Positions 15,231-16,574 of a DNA stretch of 16,574 nucleotides are shown piece after piece (within the stretch, counting starts at the first letter, position 1; every line of letters begins with the position of its first letter). The position numbers and the translations under genes were made by a program. Source of the DNA: an uncultured Muribaculum sp. (GTDB taxonomy: Bacteria; Bacteroidota; Bacteroidia; Bacteroidales; Muribaculaceae); contig CAJTSK010000046.1 in the NCBI GenBank assembly GCA_910578835.1, positions 1 to 16,574 of the forward strand, written 5' to 3'. The notes below the pieces were generated by a model, which was given only the letters and a program-made list of their open reading frames with translations, did not search any database and was not told the DNA's origin.

Positions 15231-15275
15231 AGGTGCTTCCCCAATATGTCCCAATCTTTCCCCAACATGTCCCAA
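15231..15275 (-). repeat. 21-base tandem duplication, related to 14734-14778
   Basis: Two units of 21 bases containing TTGGGACAT-TTGGGGAA (minus strand) lie side by side. They are part of a 22-codon frame (ATG at 15287, TAA at 15219) reading MKNLLGHVGERLGHIGEAP. The same layout occurs at 14734-14778, matching at 31 of 45 positions by eye without gaps. The copies lie about 500 bases apart on the same strand, suggesting two diverged remnants of one module. The plus strand reads FPNMSQSFPNMSQ here, so the coding strand is not settled. Confidence 0.4.
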
Positions 15276-15348
15276 CAAATTTTTCATGTCTGAACCATTG
15301 GGTGCATTAGGGTGTTGGCTGATTTATTCTTAATACGGACTTATAGTC

Positions 15349-15411
15349 GGAACCATCAGCTTTAGCGAGACCTCGGTCTCAGCGACCATCCATCAGTCAA
15401 ACACCGGTTCC
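15349..15411. repeat. Nested inverted repeats, possible folded RNA or recombination site
   Basis: An inner near-palindrome, GAGACC-TC-GGTCTC (15367-15380), is enclosed by GGAACC (15349-15354) and GGTTCC (15406-15411). The spacing would allow a branched fold of about 63 bases. It does not fit a tRNA. No known structured RNA was recognised. Confidence 0.35.
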
Positions 15412-15443
15412 GGCGGAATTGCTCACGCCATTTCGCCAAGTAA

Positions 15444-15605
15444 TCAACATGAAACAACTTTAATACAAGATTGAACAACACCTTCTTTTTGAAGAGCAAT
15501 TATATTAGTCAATTCTTTTAAGTCCAAATCCCTGCCACACTCTTTGTACATTGCGTTGTACATTTCATTACTTGTTATGCTGTTACGCTTCGATCCTTCT
15601 TGCAT
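15444..15605 (-). CDS. Possible 53-residue small protein, divergent from the secreted-protein gene
   Basis: ATG at 15605 to TGA at 15444. The product begins MQEGSKRNSITSNEMYNAM, then has YKECGRDLDLKELTNII and ends VVQSCIKVVSC. It is helical and protein-like, but no family is recognised. Its start codon overlaps the -33 region of the plus-strand promoter at 15600-15630. No clear promoter was seen on its own strand. An alternative frame covers much of the same DNA on the same strand (VDYLAKWREQFRRN), so the true coding frame is uncertain. Confidence 0.35.
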   Translation of the reverse strand: MQEGSKRNSITSNEMYNAMYKECGRDLDLKELTNIIALQKEGVVQSCIKVVSC

Positions 15606-15630
15606 AACAGAATATTATTCACTAGCTTTG
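15600..15630 (+). promoter_or_regulatory. Promoter of the small secreted protein gene
   Basis: TTG (15600-15602), a 20-base spacer and TAGCTTTG (15623-15630) match the Bacteroidetes consensus exactly in spacing. The ATG at 15651 lies 20 bases after the -7 box. The TTG of the -33 element is the first codon of the longest possible frame and is not a credible start. Confidence 0.75.
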
Positions 15631-15650
15631 TAAAAAATTATATCTACGAT

Positions 15651-16154
15651 ATGAAAAATCTAAGAATTACGCTGGCAATTATATGCGCTCTTTTTCTTTG
15701 CGCCAACGCATGGAGTCAGGATCTTACTTTTATGGGAGTTTCGCTAGAATCCTCTCCTGATGAGATCTGTAGCCAATTAAAGGATCGAGGATTTACTTAT
15801 ATCCGTAAAGATAATTATAATACTCATCATTTGGAAGGCGAATTTTGGAAATTCGGGAAATGTGAGATTTCGATATGGGGCGAGAATGAACCAAGAGTGT
15901 CTGTAAAACCACCATCGTGGACGACTGTTTCTACGATGAGGGATTTAATAAACTCATTAGATAATAAATATGGTATAAATGATTCATCTCAATCCGATGA
16001 TTTCAAGACTGAATTAAGGTGGGATGTTGGAGAAAATAGTATAACACTCTTGGATTTTTATATTGATGGGCATAACTATTCTTTAGTGTACGCATCCAAA
16101 GCAGCTACTGATAGTTCGAGTAAGAATAGAAAAAATTACAGTGATGATTTGTAA
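15651..16154 (+). CDS. Small secreted protein of unknown function
   Basis: 167 residues from the ATG at 15651. The N-terminus has a clear signal peptide: basic MKNLRIT, a hydrophobic core LAIICALFLC, then ANAWSQ before the mature part. The mature protein begins LTFMGVSLESSPDEICSQLKDRGFTY, a pattern seen in small periplasmic proteins whose helix follows a short strand. It then alternates strands (ISIWGENEPRVSVKPP, ELRWDVGENSITLLDFYI, YSLVYASKA) and ends with a polar Ser/Lys-rich tail. No catalytic motif or lipobox is seen. It has its own promoter (15600-15630) and a strong terminator (16178-16218), so it is a single-gene unit. Its base composition is AT-rich. Function not inferable. Confidence 0.82.
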   Translation: MKNLRITLAIICALFLCANAWSQDLTFMGVSLESSPDEICSQLKDRGFTYIRKDNYNTHHLEGEFWKFGKCEISIWGENEPRVSVKPPSWTTVSTMRDLINSLDNKYGINDSSQSDDFKTELRWDVGENSITLLDFYIDGHNYSLVYASKAATDSSSKNRKNYSDDL

Positions 16155-16177
16155 AGTTATGCAGCTTTAGACATACT

Positions 16178-16218
16178 GGACGTTTCCATTACATAGTGAT
16201 ATGGGGACGTCCTTTTTT
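16178..16218 (+). terminator. Rho-independent terminator of the secreted-protein gene
   Basis: GGACGTTTCCAT (16178-16189) can pair with ATGGGGACGTCC (16201-16212), a 12-base stem with two G-U pairs and an 11-base loop, followed directly by six T residues (16213-16218). Confidence 0.88.
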
Positions 16219-16574
16219 ATTTTCCGGTCCGATATGCCTTATATAATTTGTGAACAGGTCGGTTATTTCTTGGGCATCTTGCAGCATGTATTTGAGATTC
16301 TCGTTGCAGAATATTTACATTTAACGTCGTCTTGCAGTTGGCCCAATTTTCACCCTATACATATGCAAAACTACAATTGAATTCATATTACCATTTACCA
16401 TGCGTCCCAATGAGATGTAGAATGCCGGGGTCTATGTCTTGACTGTACTAATAAAAGTTAAAGAATTTAATTTTGGCTTATTTAGGTTGCACTGACTCGA
16501 TTGATTTCGGTTGAAATCAGGGCTCAGTAGAAAATCAGTGGGGATAAGCATAAAGGTTTGCAATACGGAAAAGG
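16219..16574. other. No convincing gene; possible fragment and a small palindrome
   Basis: A 32-codon minus-strand frame (ATG 16287, TAA 16189; begins MLQDAQEITDLFTNYI) overlaps the terminator and reads protein-like, but it is short and may be the end of a lost gene. Near the window end, TGATTTC (16502-16508) and GAAATCA (16513-16519) form a perfect 7-base stem with a 4-base loop. A TAATTTTG box near 16469 lacks a well-placed TTG. The window ends before any following gene can be judged. Confidence 0.4.

Larger units (their letters stand above)
14591..15443. other. Gene-poor stretch with debris only
   Basis: Between the amber-interrupted frame and the small divergent frame at 15444 I find no complete, recognisable gene on either strand. 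The stretch holds the start-less minus frame (14632-14838), a second minus frame near 14990-15145 that reads protein-like (VLVQSDVVGVTKDAATEIQG) but lacks a start, the duplicated heptad module, and the inverted repeats listed separately. The mix of broken frames suggests the edge of a decayed mobile island. No integrase, tRNA or CRISPR is visible. Confidence 0.5.

Noticed and set aside
15349..15411. tRNA
   Set aside because: The nested repeats do not give a cloverleaf with a T-loop or anticodon stem on either strand.
1..16574. CRISPR array, rRNA, tRNA, integrase or transposase gene
   Set aside because: No regularly spaced repeats, conserved RNA motifs or recognisable recombinase motifs were seen on either strand.

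Overview
The window looks like a chromosomal segment of a gut Bacteroidales bacterium, most likely of the Muribaculaceae/Bacteroides type. The reasons are a BspA-like leucine-rich-repeat surface protein with a short C-terminal tail domain, an outer-membrane barrel protein of the PF14905 type, a membrane-anchored LuxR-like regulator typical of the phylum, a PER/CfxA-like class A beta-lactamase, and several promoters of the Bacteroidetes form (TTG, 19-21 bases, TAnnTTTG). I made the family assignments by reading motifs; no database was searched.

Layout. 1-1681: 3' part of a BspA-like LRR gene (+). 1682-1845: a dispersed-repeat copy and a strong hairpin between convergent genes. 1846-3789: minus-strand operon yceD (DUF177) - rpmF - fabH with its promoter. 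3987-4336: a ~350-base element with 34-base inverted ends and two abutting convergent micro-ORFs; its right half is repeated at 1689-1762. 4351-6652: plus-strand pair of a class A beta-lactamase and a three-domain fusion (alpha/beta hydrolase - DUF1653 - PurN). 6653-6863: a promoter followed about 50 bases later by a hairpin, a candidate small RNA. 6864-10107: minus-strand outer-membrane barrel gene and a TM-anchored HTH regulator, each with its own promoter. 10208-14287: an AT-richer three-gene operon: DUF1848 protein, an 888-residue methyltransferase-like / NERD-like / SF1-helicase protein, and a TerB-like protein, with gaps of only 2 and 1 bases. 14288-15600: gene-poor stretch with decayed reading frames, a small diverged duplication and inverted repeats. 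15600-16218: a small secreted protein with clear promoter and terminator. 16219-16574: no convincing gene.

The two most interesting items are the tight DUF1848 / methyltransferase-NERD-helicase / TerB operon, which has the make-up of an uncharacterised defence or nucleic-acid-processing cassette, and the hydrolase-DUF1653-PurN fusion, which puts a purine-biosynthesis enzyme in one chain with two unrelated domains. The inverted-repeat element beside the beta-lactamase is a likely mobile or formerly mobile family. In four genes the longest possible ORF starts at a TTG or other codon in or upstream of the promoter; here the starts are moved to codons downstream of the -7 box.
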